A DNA stretch of 64,000 bases from Mariniphaga sp963747515 (GTDB lineage: Bacteria > Bacteroidota > Bacteroidia > Bacteroidales > Prolixibacteraceae), in assembly GCA_963747515.1 (NCBI GenBank), contig CAVVFN010000005.1, positions 596,373-660,372 on the forward strand, given 5' to 3'. A model generated the notes under the pieces. That model worked only from the letters and a program-made list of their open reading frames with translations, had not been told where the DNA came from and did no database searches. Shown here in pieces: positions 27,327 through 37,100 of this stretch. Position 1 is the stretch's first letter, and every line of letters starts with the position of its first letter. The translations under genes and the position numbers were made by a program.

Positions 27327-27582
27327 GTAACCGGTGAAACCAACAACTTTTCAATCTCAGTTGCAATTTTTTCTGAGGCAACAGTTGCTCCCTTATCATT
27401 AAGATGCGTGGCATCAAACCAATAACAGAATTATCTTTCCTGCGGTCGGACTCCCGGGTGCTGCTGCCCAAAACAAGGCAAAGACCAGAATCAGAAAAAT
27501 CAGAAAATCAAGACTGTTAAAAAGCATAAACAGCTTTTGGTTTACCAGGTTTCACATTGAGCCGTTCAAAATTAGCAATAAT
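27327..27582 (-). pseudogene. Scar: fused ends of a second MBOAT/SGNH locus
   Basis: Two blocks join here. Bases 27327-27425 match 19351-19449 (3' end of the SGNH gene) at 95 of 99 positions. Bases 27424-27582 match 21648-21806 (5' end of the MBOAT gene and its upstream DNA) at 158 of 159. They meet at a 2-base overlap (AA), in the same orientation as the full locus, with the intervening 2.2 kb absent. Read on the minus strand, the MBOAT start codon and about 34 codons survive before a stop. The SGNH tail differs slightly in its final residues (extra LNQ). Homology may reach back weakly to about 27283. Together with the intact locus this brackets the SusC/SusD pair with direct repeats. Bases 27583-27740 hold nothing recognised. 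Confidence 0.9.
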
Positions 27583-27740
27583 CTGTCAAGGGACCATCCC
27601 CGTTGCCAAAAATAAACAATCTGCCGGGAGACCAAATTTCCTTCCGGTCAAAACCCATCTGTTCTTAAAAACCTCGACGAAAATACACCATTGAAATATA
27701 ATTTCCGATATTTGGGCATTTTCTGTAAGGATGTTTTAAC

Positions 27741-29096
27741 ATGGATAATCCGGTATATTTTATAGCCTTCTACTTTTTGTTTGTTCTTTTCTTAGGCATT
27801 TATTCCTGGTTCAAAGTAAAAACGCCTTCCGATTATTATGTTGCCGGGAAAAAAGCACGTTTAGTCCCTGTTTCAGGAAGTTTGCTTGCCACCATATTAG
27901 GGGGATCCGCTATTTTAGGTACCCTGGAGCTCAGCCAGAACATCGGATGGGCAGCTCTTTGGTTTTTATTCTGTGCGTCTTTCGGGTTGTTCCTGCTGGC
28001 GCCCATAGCCAAATATGTGAGCCGTTATGGCAAATTCACACTTCCGGGATTACTCGGTCATTTTTACGGAAACCGGGCCCGGCAGTTAAGTTCGCTTGTT
28101 GTACCGGTTGCCTGGCTGGGTATCATCGGGGCACAGGTTATTGCTGCGGCACAAATACTTGCCGGGCTTGAAATCATCGGATATTCAGCAGCGGCCCTTT
28201 TAGCCGGCACCGTATTTATACTTTACACCTTATTCGGCGGACAGGTCAGCATTTTAAAAACCGATTCACTCCAATCGTTGCTGATAATAACCGGACTGGG
28301 AACTCTGGTCGTATTTGCCCTTCGCACTCCGGAGGCAGCATCTCTTCCGGCACTGAATGCAAAAGCGTTATTTAACGAATCGTTTTCGGGAACCGACCTG
28401 CTCATTCTGGTGCTTACCTATTCGGTAACCTTTGTAGTTGGCCCCGATATCTATTCCCGGGTATTTTGTGCCAGAGATGAAAAAACAGCCACACGAAGCA
28501 TCGTTATCGTGGCCCTCATTTTGGTGCCGGTTTCCTTCGCCTTAACCTTTTTGGGCATATTTGCAGGGAACACCCAACACATGGATATCATGACCTTTGC
28601 CCGCTACCTGCTTCCCGACTGGTTTTATGGTCTTTTTATTGCTGCACTTTTATCGGCAGTGATGTCATCGGCCGATACCACCCTGCTTACTTCCTCCCTC
28701 ATCCTCAGCGAATTGTTTCATAAGAACATGGAAGGGAAACAGGCATTCCGTCTGACCCGTATTTTTATAGTTCTTCTGGGAAGCCTGAGCATTGTCATTG
28801 CCCTTTTTGTAACCTCCATCCTGCAGTCGCTGCTGCTGGCACTCACCTTTTTCTCGGGAGCCTTTGCAGTTCCCATGCTGGCCGGGCTGCTTCGAAGGAA
28901 AGTTGTTCATAAACAGTTGACAGCAGCTTTGCTTTCAGGAGGGTTTACTGCCCTTACAGGGAAAATTGTTTCCCTGCTGGGAGAACAACAGGCCGGGAAC
29001 TTTATAATTATAGCTGCATTTTTAATCAATGCAGCCCTGTTGTTTATTCCTTTAAAAAAAACGAAATTAAAAAACAATAAACCGAAGAACGATTGA
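27741..29096 (+). CDS. Sodium:solute symporter family protein
   Basis: Inner-membrane SSS-family (SLC5-like) secondary transporter, 451 residues with about 13 hydrophobic segments. Typical features are the first-helix region with SDYYVAGKKARLVPVSGSLLAT (about 31-52), the TILGGSAILG unwound helix with the sodium site, and AALLSAVMSSADTTLLTSSLILSELF (about 300-325), the conserved helix-8 motif. The substrate is unknown; distance from SusD and an intervening scar argue against a shared operon. The ATG at 27741 is preceded by an A/T-rich leader. Confidence 0.9.
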   Translation: MDNPVYFIAFYFLFVLFLGIYSWFKVKTPSDYYVAGKKARLVPVSGSLLATILGGSAILGTLELSQNIGWAALWFLFCASFGLFLLAPIAKYVSRYGKFTLPGLLGHFYGNRARQLSSLVVPVAWLGIIGAQVIAAAQILAGLEIIGYSAAALLAGTVFILYTLFGGQVSILKTDSLQSLLIITGLGTLVVFALRTPEAASLPALNAKALFNESFSGTDLLILVLTYSVTFVVGPDIYSRVFCARDEKTATRSIVIVALILVPVSFALTFLGIFAGNTQHMDIMTFARYLLPDWFYGLFIAALLSAVMSSADTTLLTSSLILSELFHKNMEGKQAFRLTRIFIVLLGSLSIVIALFVTSILQSLLLALTFFSGAFAVPMLAGLLRRKVVHKQLTAALLSGGFTALTGKIVSLLGEQQAGNFIIIAAFLINAALLFIPLKKTKLKNNKPKND

Positions 29097-29105
29097 CGGC
29101 ACCTG

Positions 29106-30884
29106 TCAGATTTCTCTGGTCAGTTCTGCAAGAAATTCTTCCAGTTCGCTGCTTAACATCGGCTTCAGTTCATTTCGCACCTGCACGTGGTAATTGTTTA
29201 ACCATTGCTTTTCCCCGTCAGACAACATCCCGGTGTCGATCAGGGAGGTATCGATGGGGCAAAGGGTAAGCGTACTGAAACCTAAAAATTTACCGAATTC
29301 CGATTCTCTTTTTTCAACGCACACCATCATGTTTTCGGTCCGGATTCCATATTTTCCTTCCCGGTAAAGCCCCGGCTCATTTGACAAAACCATTCCAGGC
29401 AGCAGCGCTACATCATTCAACTCCTGCCTGATGGACACAGGTCCTTCATGCACGTTCAAAAAATGCCCCACTCCATGACCGGTTCCGTGGCCATAATTCA
29501 GGCCGTTCTCCCAAAGAGCCATCCGTGCCAGTACATCGATATTGCACCCTTTGGTCCCTGAAGGAAAAATCACCTTAGACAAGGCAATCATGCCTTTCAG
29601 CACCAGTGTATAATCCCTTTTTTCCTGAGCCGAAACCCGGCCAAGTGCAACCGTGCGGGTAACATCGGTGGTGCCTTGCAGATACTGCCCCCCGGAATCA
29701 AACAACAGCATCCCTTCCGCTTTCAGCTTCAGGGCATCTTCTTCGTTTACATTCAGGTGAACGATGGCACCATGCTCTTTATATCCGGTAACAGGAGCAA
29801 AACTTTCTCCGACAAAATCCTCCTGCTGTGAACGAAAATCAGCCAGTTTTTTGCCGGCAGTAAATTCGGTAATGTCCATTTTCCCGATATTCTGATGCAA
29901 CCAATACAGGAACCCGACCATAGCCACCCCATCCTTTTTCATGGCTTCATAAAAGCCGTTCAGTTCAACCTGATTTTTTTGAATCTTCATTAAGGCAATT
30001 CGTGAAACACCTTCCACAAGCTGGTTGTCTTCCTGCAGTGAACTGTACACAACATAATTTGAGGTATGGGGATCAAGAAAAACCTTTTTCCCCCGAACCG
30101 ATTTTATCCAGGTGAAAAACGAATCGTAAGGCATTAAATTTACTTTTTCCTTTTCAAGCTGAAGCTTAAGCACAGAAGAAACTTTAAGTGGATCGACGAA
30201 TAAAATCCATTCGTTTCTGCCAACTACACCATAACCCGTAAAAACCGGATTATAGGAAATATCGGATCCCCTCAGGTTAAAAAGCCAGGCCAGTTCATCG
30301 AGTGCAGTAACAACCTGGAAGTCGGCATCCTGCTTTTTAAGTTCCGCAACCACCAGGTCGCGTTTCTCTTTCCGGGATAAACCCGTATACCGGATGTTCA
30401 AATCAAACAGGGGATTTTGAGGAAGTGCCGGCCGGTCATTCCATATCTTGTCAAAAAGGTCGGGTGTTTCAACAACCTGAATCCCTGTTCGTTGAAGGCT
30501 GCCGGCGAGGTTCCGGTAAACGGCAACAGAAAACGTCTGCGGATCAAAACCCACTTTGCTGCCGGCTGACAGTTTTCTGGATAACCAGGTTTCGGGTGAA
30601 ACAGCATCGGGTACCCCCAATTTTAGCAACTTTATCCCCGAACCCTTTAATTGTTCCTCCGCCTGAATGAAGTAGCGGGAGTCGGTCCAAAGGGCTGCCT
30701 CCTCCTGTGCAACCACCACCACACCGTAGGAACCCGTAAATCCCGAAATAAACTTTCGTGTCTGCCACATCGCCGGAAGGTATTCACTGCCATGAGGATC
30801 GGTTCCGGATATATACCAGGCATCAAGGTTTCTCCTCAACAATTCCATGCGAAGCGCTTTGAGCCGTTGTCTGATTTCATTCAT
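29106..30884 (-). CDS. pepP: Xaa-Pro aminopeptidase (M24B, long form)
   Basis: Cytoplasmic metallopeptidase that removes an N-terminal residue before proline. The 592 residues show the three-domain arrangement of the long aminopeptidase P form: two creatinase-like N-terminal domains (about 1-310) and the pita-bread catalytic domain. Metal ligands are D in LLFDSGGQY (about 397), D in TTDVTRTV (about 408), H in HGVGHFLNVHEGP (about 471), E in LSNEPGLY (about 505) and E in IRTENMM (about 519). The start overlaps the NUDIX gene stop by 4 bases, so the two are co-translated. Confidence 0.94.
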   Translation of the reverse strand: MNEIRQRLKALRMELLRRNLDAWYISGTDPHGSEYLPAMWQTRKFISGFTGSYGVVVVAQEEAALWTDSRYFIQAEEQLKGSGIKLLKLGVPDAVSPETWLSRKLSAGSKVGFDPQTFSVAVYRNLAGSLQRTGIQVVETPDLFDKIWNDRPALPQNPLFDLNIRYTGLSRKEKRDLVVAELKKQDADFQVVTALDELAWLFNLRGSDISYNPVFTGYGVVGRNEWILFVDPLKVSSVLKLQLEKEKVNLMPYDSFFTWIKSVRGKKVFLDPHTSNYVVYSSLQEDNQLVEGVSRIALMKIQKNQVELNGFYEAMKKDGVAMVGFLYWLHQNIGKMDITEFTAGKKLADFRSQQEDFVGESFAPVTGYKEHGAIVHLNVNEEDALKLKAEGMLLFDSGGQYLQGTTDVTRTVALGRVSAQEKRDYTLVLKGMIALSKVIFPSGTKGCNIDVLARMALWENGLNYGHGTGHGVGHFLNVHEGPVSIRQELNDVALLPGMVLSNEPGLYREGKYGIRTENMMVCVEKRESEFGKFLGFSTLTLCPIDTSLIDTGMLSDGEKQWLNNYHVQVRNELKPMLSSELEEFLAELTREI

Positions 30885-31405
30885 TTTCTGAAAAATTGGT
30901 TAACAAATTTACGGATGGAAGGAGCAGGTATCTGTTCAAAATCAATTTCTTCATAGGCATAAAACCGGTAGTCCAGAATATCGTCCATTGCCTTCAACCC
31001 TGCAACCGTTTCAGGTACAACCCTGTAAGCCAGGTCAAGGGTAAATACACTTAACCCGGCATACACATACTCATTTGTAGCAGAACCGGTATAAATCACC
31101 TCCTTCACGTTCAATCCCAATTCTTCATAAAGTTCACGTGCTACAGCATCCTCAGCCGTTTCACCCGGATCAATAAAGCCACCGGGTAAATCCAGCTTTC
31201 CGTAATGAGGCTCCACCCCGCGGGTGGTAAGCAGCAGTTTGTTGTTTTCGTCAGCTATCAAAGCTGCCACAGCCGCAATGGAATTTATAAAGTACTGCAG
31301 GCCACAGTCGGGGCATTTAAGTGAACGCGCTCCTGAGATTTCAAAACGTGGAGAACTGCATTTCGGGCAGTAACGGAATACATTAAAAGGGTGTGTTGGT
31401 TGCAT
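30881..31405 (-). CDS. NUDIX hydrolase with N-terminal zinc ribbon
   Basis: Pyrophosphohydrolase of 174 residues. A zinc-ribbon-like pair of CxxC motifs (CPKCSSP and CPDCGLQ, about 13-37) precedes the NUDIX domain. The box GGFIDPGETAEDAVARELYEELG (about 76-98) matches GX5EX7REUXEEXGU completely. The zinc ribbon recalls NudC-type NADH pyrophosphatases, but the chain is much shorter, so an ADP-ribose or NADH-related substrate is only a guess. It lies between the esterase gene and pepP on the minus strand, overlapping pepP by 4 bases. Confidence 0.9.
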   Translation of the reverse strand: MQPTHPFNVFRYCPKCSSPRFEISGARSLKCPDCGLQYFINSIAAVAALIADENNKLLLTTRGVEPHYGKLDLPGGFIDPGETAEDAVARELYEELGLNVKEVIYTGSATNEYVYAGLSVFTLDLAYRVVPETVAGLKAMDDILDYRFYAYEEIDFEQIPAPSIRKFVNQFFRK

Positions 31406-32308
31406 TTAATCCACTATTTTTATTGCCTTTAGCCAGTTATAAAACAAATCCGGCCACTGGTCGACAGGCAGGTTTTTTTTCGTCATACCAAATCCATGTC
31501 CTCCCCGGGCAAATATATGCATTTCAGCCGGAACATTGTTTTCTTTCAGTGCCAGGTAAAACTCAACCGAATTACGTGGAACCACTCCCCTGTCGTCATC
31601 GGCAAGTACGATAAATGCCGGGGGAGTATCGGGAGTTACATGAAGTTCGTTGGAATATTTTTCAACCAGTTTCCAGTCATTGCCCTCTCCAATAAGGTTT
31701 TTGCGCGAGCCCATATGCCCGAATTCTTCCCTGAAGGTAATTACCGGGTAGAGCAGCAGCATAAAATCGGGGCGGCTGCTTATGTTCTGAAAAGAGGCAT
31801 TCCCTTCATTGCTGCCCCTGTCGTAACGTGTACCCACTGTAGCTGCCAGGTGGCCTCCTGCTGAGGAACCTGCAATGCCAATTCTGGCCGGATCGATTCC
31901 CCACTCTGCTGCTTTTGCTCTTACTATCCGCATGGCCTGTCGTGCATCTTCCGATGGAATTTCATGATGCCCATAGGGCAATCTGTACTTCAGAACGATT
32001 CCTGCCACTCCCCTTTCCTTCAGCCATTCAGCCATTTCGAAACCTTCGTGATCCATAGCCTCAATCCAATACCCGCCACCCGGACAAATGACTACCGCAG
32101 CCCCTGTATTTTTTTCCTTTTCGGGAATATAAACAAAAATTTCAGCTTCAGAAACCTTCCGCACCCGCACTCCCTCGAAAGTTTCCTCCGGCTCATTCAT
32201 TCCATTATGATCGGGTGCCCCACCGGGCCATACTTTTAATGTAAAATCCTGAGCTTTCAGGGAGGATATGCCAAATAAAAAAACCATGCACAAAAAGAAT
32301 GTTTTCAT
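31406..32308 (-). CDS. Secreted alpha/beta-hydrolase (esterase/lipase family)
   Basis: The start at 32308 gives MKTFFLCMVFLFGISSLKAQ, a clean signal peptide; the longer open frame to 32383 runs into the upstream gene. The mature enzyme (about 280 residues) has the HGG-like oxyanion motif VICPGGGYWIEAMDHEG near residues 75-91, the nucleophile in GIAGSSAGGHLAA near 145-157, an acid in LADDDRG near 243 and the histidine in GGHGFGM near 275. Related proteins act as carbohydrate acetyl esterases in Bacteroidota, so a sugar-ester substrate is plausible. It starts 1 base from the preceding gene's stop, in the same minus-strand operon. Confidence 0.88.
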   Translation of the reverse strand: MKTFFLCMVFLFGISSLKAQDFTLKVWPGGAPDHNGMNEPEETFEGVRVRKVSEAEIFVYIPEKEKNTGAAVVICPGGGYWIEAMDHEGFEMAEWLKERGVAGIVLKYRLPYGHHEIPSEDARQAMRIVRAKAAEWGIDPARIGIAGSSAGGHLAATVGTRYDRGSNEGNASFQNISSRPDFMLLLYPVITFREEFGHMGSRKNLIGEGNDWKLVEKYSNELHVTPDTPPAFIVLADDDRGVVPRNSVEFYLALKENNVPAEMHIFARGGHGFGMTKKNLPVDQWPDLFYNWLKAIKIVD

Positions 32309-32309
32309 T

Positions 32310-32846
32310 TTACTTTGATTTTGCACCAACAAAAAAATGTTCCTTTTCCGAAAAAAGAACGTTGAATGTAGTAAGCGAGCCATAAATACGGGTAATGTAC
32401 TGCTGAAGGTTTACCTTTTCCTCATCGGTAAGAACGCTGTGGCTGTTGATGTTTTGCTCCAGAACCCGAAGCCGGTCGCGAAGCATAACCACCTTATGAA
32501 AAAAAGCCTCCACCGGGATTTCCTTTGGTTTAAGTTCCGGATTAGCCGGCTGTAGCAGAAGGGTACCACCTTTCCACTTCTCACCTATGGGTACAACCTC
32601 ATTAAGTGCACCGTACTGGTCGAGCACATATTTAATCACCTTTTCCACTTCAGCAATGTTCAGCCCCTGTTTTGGCCCATCGGTCTCCTTTTTTTCAACA
32701 ATGCTCAGGTCGGTATTTCGTTTCGTAATTTCCATCTTTCCCCCTTTTTCAAAAAATATTTCCCAGGCGGTCAGTTTATCACGACTTACGATTCCTTCTC
32801 CATATCTTGGATGTTTCACTCGTGTTCCAACAGCTAAATCTTCCAT
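32310..32846 (-). CDS. Conserved protein with N-terminal CarD/tudor-like module
   Basis: Cytoplasmic 178-residue protein. The first 45 residues (VGTRVKHPRYGEGIVSR and the following strands) resemble the small SH3/tudor-like fold seen at the start of CarD, RapA and DUF3553-type proteins. The rest is helical, with a coiled segment near 115-150. No catalytic motif is seen, and the family is unknown to me beyond resembling Bacteroidota conserved hypotheticals. It heads the operon with esterase, NUDIX and pepP. Confidence 0.7.
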   Translation of the reverse strand: MEDLAVGTRVKHPRYGEGIVSRDKLTAWEIFFEKGGKMEITKRNTDLSIVEKKETDGPKQGLNIAEVEKVIKYVLDQYGALNEVVPIGEKWKGGTLLLQPANPELKPKEIPVEAFFHKVVMLRDRLRVLEQNINSHSVLTDEEKVNLQQYITRIYGSLTTFNVLFSEKEHFFVGAKSK

Positions 32847-32925
32847 ATCGTACTGTTTTAAATGAAGAGTTAAAATTAAAATTATTTTTCAGGAATAAAC
32901 AACTGACAGTTATTTGAAGGGGTTA

Positions 32926-33729
32926 TTATTTAAAAGGAGAATCGGGTTCCCGTGCAAACATCTTATACGACAATTTATCAATAAAGGCAGGAAAAAATTT
33001 GGCAAGAAACACCGTAAGCTTTCCTTCCAGAAACGTGAGAACAAGTTCCCGTTTTCTCTTTTGAACAGCCCGGTAAATGTAAGTTGCGCATTCTTCAGCT
33101 GACATCATCTTTTCCTCATTTCTTGGCGTTCCCCCCTGCTGCAGGCCATTGGCAACAAGAGCCGTTTTTCTGATTTCGGATGCAGTAAATCCGGGAGCAG
33201 CAATCAGCACATGCAATCCGTTTTTCAGGTTTTCCGTACGTATGGTTTGTAAAAATCCACGTACCGCAAACTTGGCAGCCGAATAACCGCTGCGGCCCGG
33301 CAAACCAACATATCCGCCTATCGAGATTACGCCAACCAACGAACCCTTTGTCTTTAAGAGATACGGCAGGGCGTATTTTGTGCAGTAAACAGTCCCCCAG
33401 TAATTCACATCCATAACCTGGTGCATTACACTCAGTTGGGTATTGTGAAACAAGGCACGCATCGATATCCCTGCATTGTTAATTAAAACGTCGATGCGTC
33501 CAAATTTTTCAACTGCCTTTTCAATCATATTCCGGCAATCGTCTTCGCGGGTAACATCGGTCTTCACAGCAAGTACCTCACTTCCGGCCAGTTTCTCCTT
33601 AAGTGCATGCAAACGATCCTCCCTGCGGGCCGCCAGAACCAGGTTCCAACCCTGAGCTGCATAGGTTTCTGCCAGGGCTTTCCCTATACCCGATGAAGCT
33701 CCTGTAATTACTACAACCTTCTTTTGCAT
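32926..33729 (-). CDS. Short-chain dehydrogenase/reductase
   Basis: NAD(P)-dependent SDR enzyme, 267 residues. The start at 33729 is chosen because it gives MQKKVVVITGASSGIGKAL directly, and a -7 promoter element overlaps the longer start (33801). Visible are the cofactor motif TGASSGIG (residues 9-16), the NNAG motif in DVLINNAGIS near 83-92, catalytic Ser near 138 (VISIGGYVG region), and Tyr/Lys in SGYSAAKFAVRG near 150-158. C-terminal residues are hydrophobic. It resembles the DHRS7-like SDRs common in Bacteroidota; the substrate is unknown. Confidence 0.92.
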   Translation of the reverse strand: MQKKVVVITGASSGIGKALAETYAAQGWNLVLAARREDRLHALKEKLAGSEVLAVKTDVTREDDCRNMIEKAVEKFGRIDVLINNAGISMRALFHNTQLSVMHQVMDVNYWGTVYCTKYALPYLLKTKGSLVGVISIGGYVGLPGRSGYSAAKFAVRGFLQTIRTENLKNGLHVLIAAPGFTASEIRKTALVANGLQQGGTPRNEEKMMSAEECATYIYRAVQKRKRELVLTFLEGKLTVFLAKFFPAFIDKLSYKMFAREPDSPFK

Positions 33730-33798
33730 ATGTACTTTTCCCTGAATTCTTTCAACAGGATCATTAATCATGCACGAAAGTATAAAATTTTGTGTTGC

Positions 33799-33806
33799 CA
33801 AAAGTA
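33799..33806 (-). promoter_or_regulatory. Putative -7 element of the SDR gene
   Basis: Reads TACTTTTG on the minus strand, a TAnnTTTG match. It predicts a start site near 33792 and so excludes the ATG at 33801 in favour of 33729. Confidence 0.4.
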
Positions 33807-34146
33807 TAATATGGCTTTTTTACAGATTTTCCTTCTCCTTCAGGTATCTTTTAGGGTATGCAGGTTAAGTAAAACCTGTTTAATTCTGAATTTTTAAACC
33901 TGAACTGTTTTAAAATCTCCATCTTTTATTATTTTCGCGATTCGTTTTAGATTACAAACCTTGATTAAACAAAACCAAAAAAAATCAACACGAATAAATA
34001 CAGGTGTATCTGATACATCTATAGGTCAGTTAATTTCAGTGACCAGATACAATCCACAGTTTCAAATGCCATGTACCCACTACTCCTCATATATTATGTA
34101 TATCAGGCACCCATCTGGAATAATTCAAACAATTAAATACTAACTT
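33807..34146. other. Leader region of the T9SS adhesin with palindromes
   Basis: Non-coding AT-rich stretch. TGTATC-T-GATACA (34005-34017) is a perfect palindrome, and GGTCA/TGACC (34024-34028 and 34040-34044) is a further spaced inverted repeat; either could bind a regulator. A weak -7-like TATTTTCG lies at 33930-33937. Confidence 0.35.
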
Positions 34147-37100
34147 ATGAAGAAATTTTTACTCCTTTTTTCATTTTATGCTTTTTTATCAAATTTCTGT
34201 GCAAAGGCACAGCCTTTTATGTACGCTCTTGAATTTGACGGAAACAATTCTTATGTTGAAGCCAACAGTGTGAGTGACGCCCTGAGTGGAACAAGTGAAA
34301 TGAGTATGGAGGTTTGGATCAAATACCCGGGTAACCTCACCGAATCGAAATTCATTTTAACCTTTCACCAACCAGCGGGCGACTGGGAAAATGTTATCTT
34401 ATTTGGAATTGACAAAAATGGCAGACTTGCATTAAATTACAATGAGAACGCCGGTGGAGGAAATATCGACTTATTTGGTACAACATCGTTAGCGGCAAAT
34501 GAGTGGAACCATCTGGCATTAACAATTTCAGGAGATAATACAGCGGTTGCCTATATCAATGGTCAGGTAGAACTCACATGGTCTATTCCTACCCGGCCGG
34601 TTCTCAACGGACATTTTTCCATAGGCCAGGACTTTGATAATTCAGTTGTAACCAATGATTTTATCGGTCAAATGGACGAAGTTCGTATTTGGAATGTTGT
34701 CCGTACCCGGCAGGAAATTCAAAACAACATGAACACGGAGCTGTTGGGTACAGAACCGGGACTAATAGCTTATTATAAGATGAATGACGGCAACGGCAGC
34801 ATACTGGCTGATGATTCCGGCAACATGCATCCAGGAACATTAAAAGGAGGTGTCAGCTGGACAAATTACCCTCCCGTATTGCAGGCGAATGACACCTCTC
34901 CCACCTGGTATTACGGAAGTGCTCCCTTACTCTTGTTTCCTGCCTTTACGATCAGCGATACAGAAGGTGATCCTGTAAGCGGAATGAAAATCTATTTCAG
35001 TTCCGGGCATCATAACGACCAGGACAACCTTCATTTCACCAATCAAAATGGCATTACCGGAACCTTTGATAAAGCCACCGGTGTGCTTTCTTTAAAAGGG
35101 ACCGCTTCAACCGCAGCCTATCAGACAGCAGTGCGGAGCATAACCTATACCAATAACGCCTATGGGCAGGAAAATGAAGACATGCGTGTTTTGGGAATAT
35201 CATTGGATGAACTGGCCTACAGTGAAGAAACCGGCCACTACTATGAGTATATAAACACGCCCCTGATCTGGGCAGAGGCTAAATCAGCAGCAGAGGCAAA
35301 AAAATTGTATGGTATGCAAGGCTACCTTGCCACAGTTACATCATCCGCTGAAAATGATTTTATTTATGACAAAATCCTGGCCGATGCCTGGCTGGGCGCT
35401 ACCGATGAAGCCCAGGAGGGAAAATGGATATGGGCATGTGGCCCGGAAGCAGGAATTCAGTTCTGGACAGGGAATGGAAGTGGCAGCCCGGTCAACGGGA
35501 ACTATGCCAACTGGAATACAGGTGAACCAAACAACAGTGCAGGAAGTTACCCCGAACACTATATGGAGATCTTTGGCACCGGAAATGGAACATGGAATGA
35601 TTTAAGGGCTGGCGGTACAAGAGGATATGTGATTGAATATGGAGGCATGCCTGGTGATGCGGATGTGGAATTGTTATATACTTCTGCCACACTGAATGTT
35701 GGTACCAACAGACCTCCTGTTGCCAATCCCGATGGCCCCTATAATGTTGCAACCGGTGAAACAGTGAGCGGAAATATTCTGTTGAATGATTCTGATGCCG
35801 ATGGAAATGATCTGCATATTGAATCTCTTCCAGCCTTAACTCAAGGTTCATTTGTTTCGTTTAACCTTGCTGACGGCAGCTTTGAATATGAAGCACCTGT
35901 TGGTTGGATCGGAACGATACTATTCAATTACACTGTAACCGATGGGATAGCCGCAGCATCAGGCACAGCTGCTGTTTCGGTTACCGACAATATTCCTCCC
36001 GTGGCGGTTGCAAAAAATATAAGCGTGCCACTTGATGCTTCGGGAACGGCTTCCATTTCAGTTAACGATGTCAATAACGGCTCATCAGACAACATTGAAA
36101 TCACCGGGTTGACTTTGGATAAGTATACATTCACCTGCGCGGATTTTGGGCCGAATACGGTTACATTAACGGCAAAAGATGCTGCAGGAAATGAAAGCGA
36201 AGCTGCTGCAGTTGTAACGGTAACCGATGTTCTTCCCCCCGAAATCATTGCCGAAGAAAGCTATGTGTTTGAAACTCCCCCCGGGGCATGCTCCACTGTT
36301 GCCGATATCCGGTTTTTCACTGCCGACAACTGCACCTCAAACGGAAATCTGGCATTTAACGGAAACACCTATGGCGGGTTCCAGGGCTGGAAAATTACTC
36401 AAAACGGTGGTGATGGATGGAAAGTTTCAAATGGCTGGTTTACTACTTCTTACTTCACAGGAGCTAAAAACCAGGTAATTGATCTCCTTGCCCAGGGATA
36501 CGATGCTGCTACCCTGGATGCCGCTCCTGCAATTACAGTGTCCGAAAATTATGTGGGATCGTGGCCAGAATATAATGATACCTATTTTCTCAATATTGAA
36601 TTAAGGGATGCAAAAGGAAACCGGATTCAACGGTACAGTTCAGGAAATTTAACCTGCTCGGGAGCCATAAAAACAGCCTCCCATACTTTTTCGGATTATG
36701 GCGCAGGAGTGCGTTATATTTTTGTAGAACATGGAGGTAGAGATAATGAATGGTGGGCAGGCCATTATGGATCCCGGATGAAGAATCTTCAGGTTTTGGT
36801 TAATGCGCCTGATATTACACCCAACCTTCCGGTTCAGCAAATTGCCGGAATTAAACTCGCCGATGAATTTCCGGCCGGAACAACACAAAATTCCTACAGG
36901 GTGATGGATTATGCAGGAAATACATCTACCGCTGAATTTGACGTTATCGTTATCGACAATACCTTGCCGGTTGCCATCACACAGAATAAAACCCTGCAGC
37001 TGAATGGCTCAGGTTCTGCTTCATTAACAGCAGCTGAAGTTGACAACGGCTCCAATGATGCCTGCGGAATCGCATCTATGGAACTGTCGCAGACGCAGTT

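Noticed and set aside
27424..27582. Insertion-sequence end or att site flanking SusCD
   Set aside because: No terminal inverted repeats, integrase or transposase; the sequence is fully explained by homology to the MBOAT gene start.
33730..33801. Longer start for the SDR enzyme
   Set aside because: A -7 element overlaps it and the cofactor motif should begin within the first ten residues, as it does from 33729.
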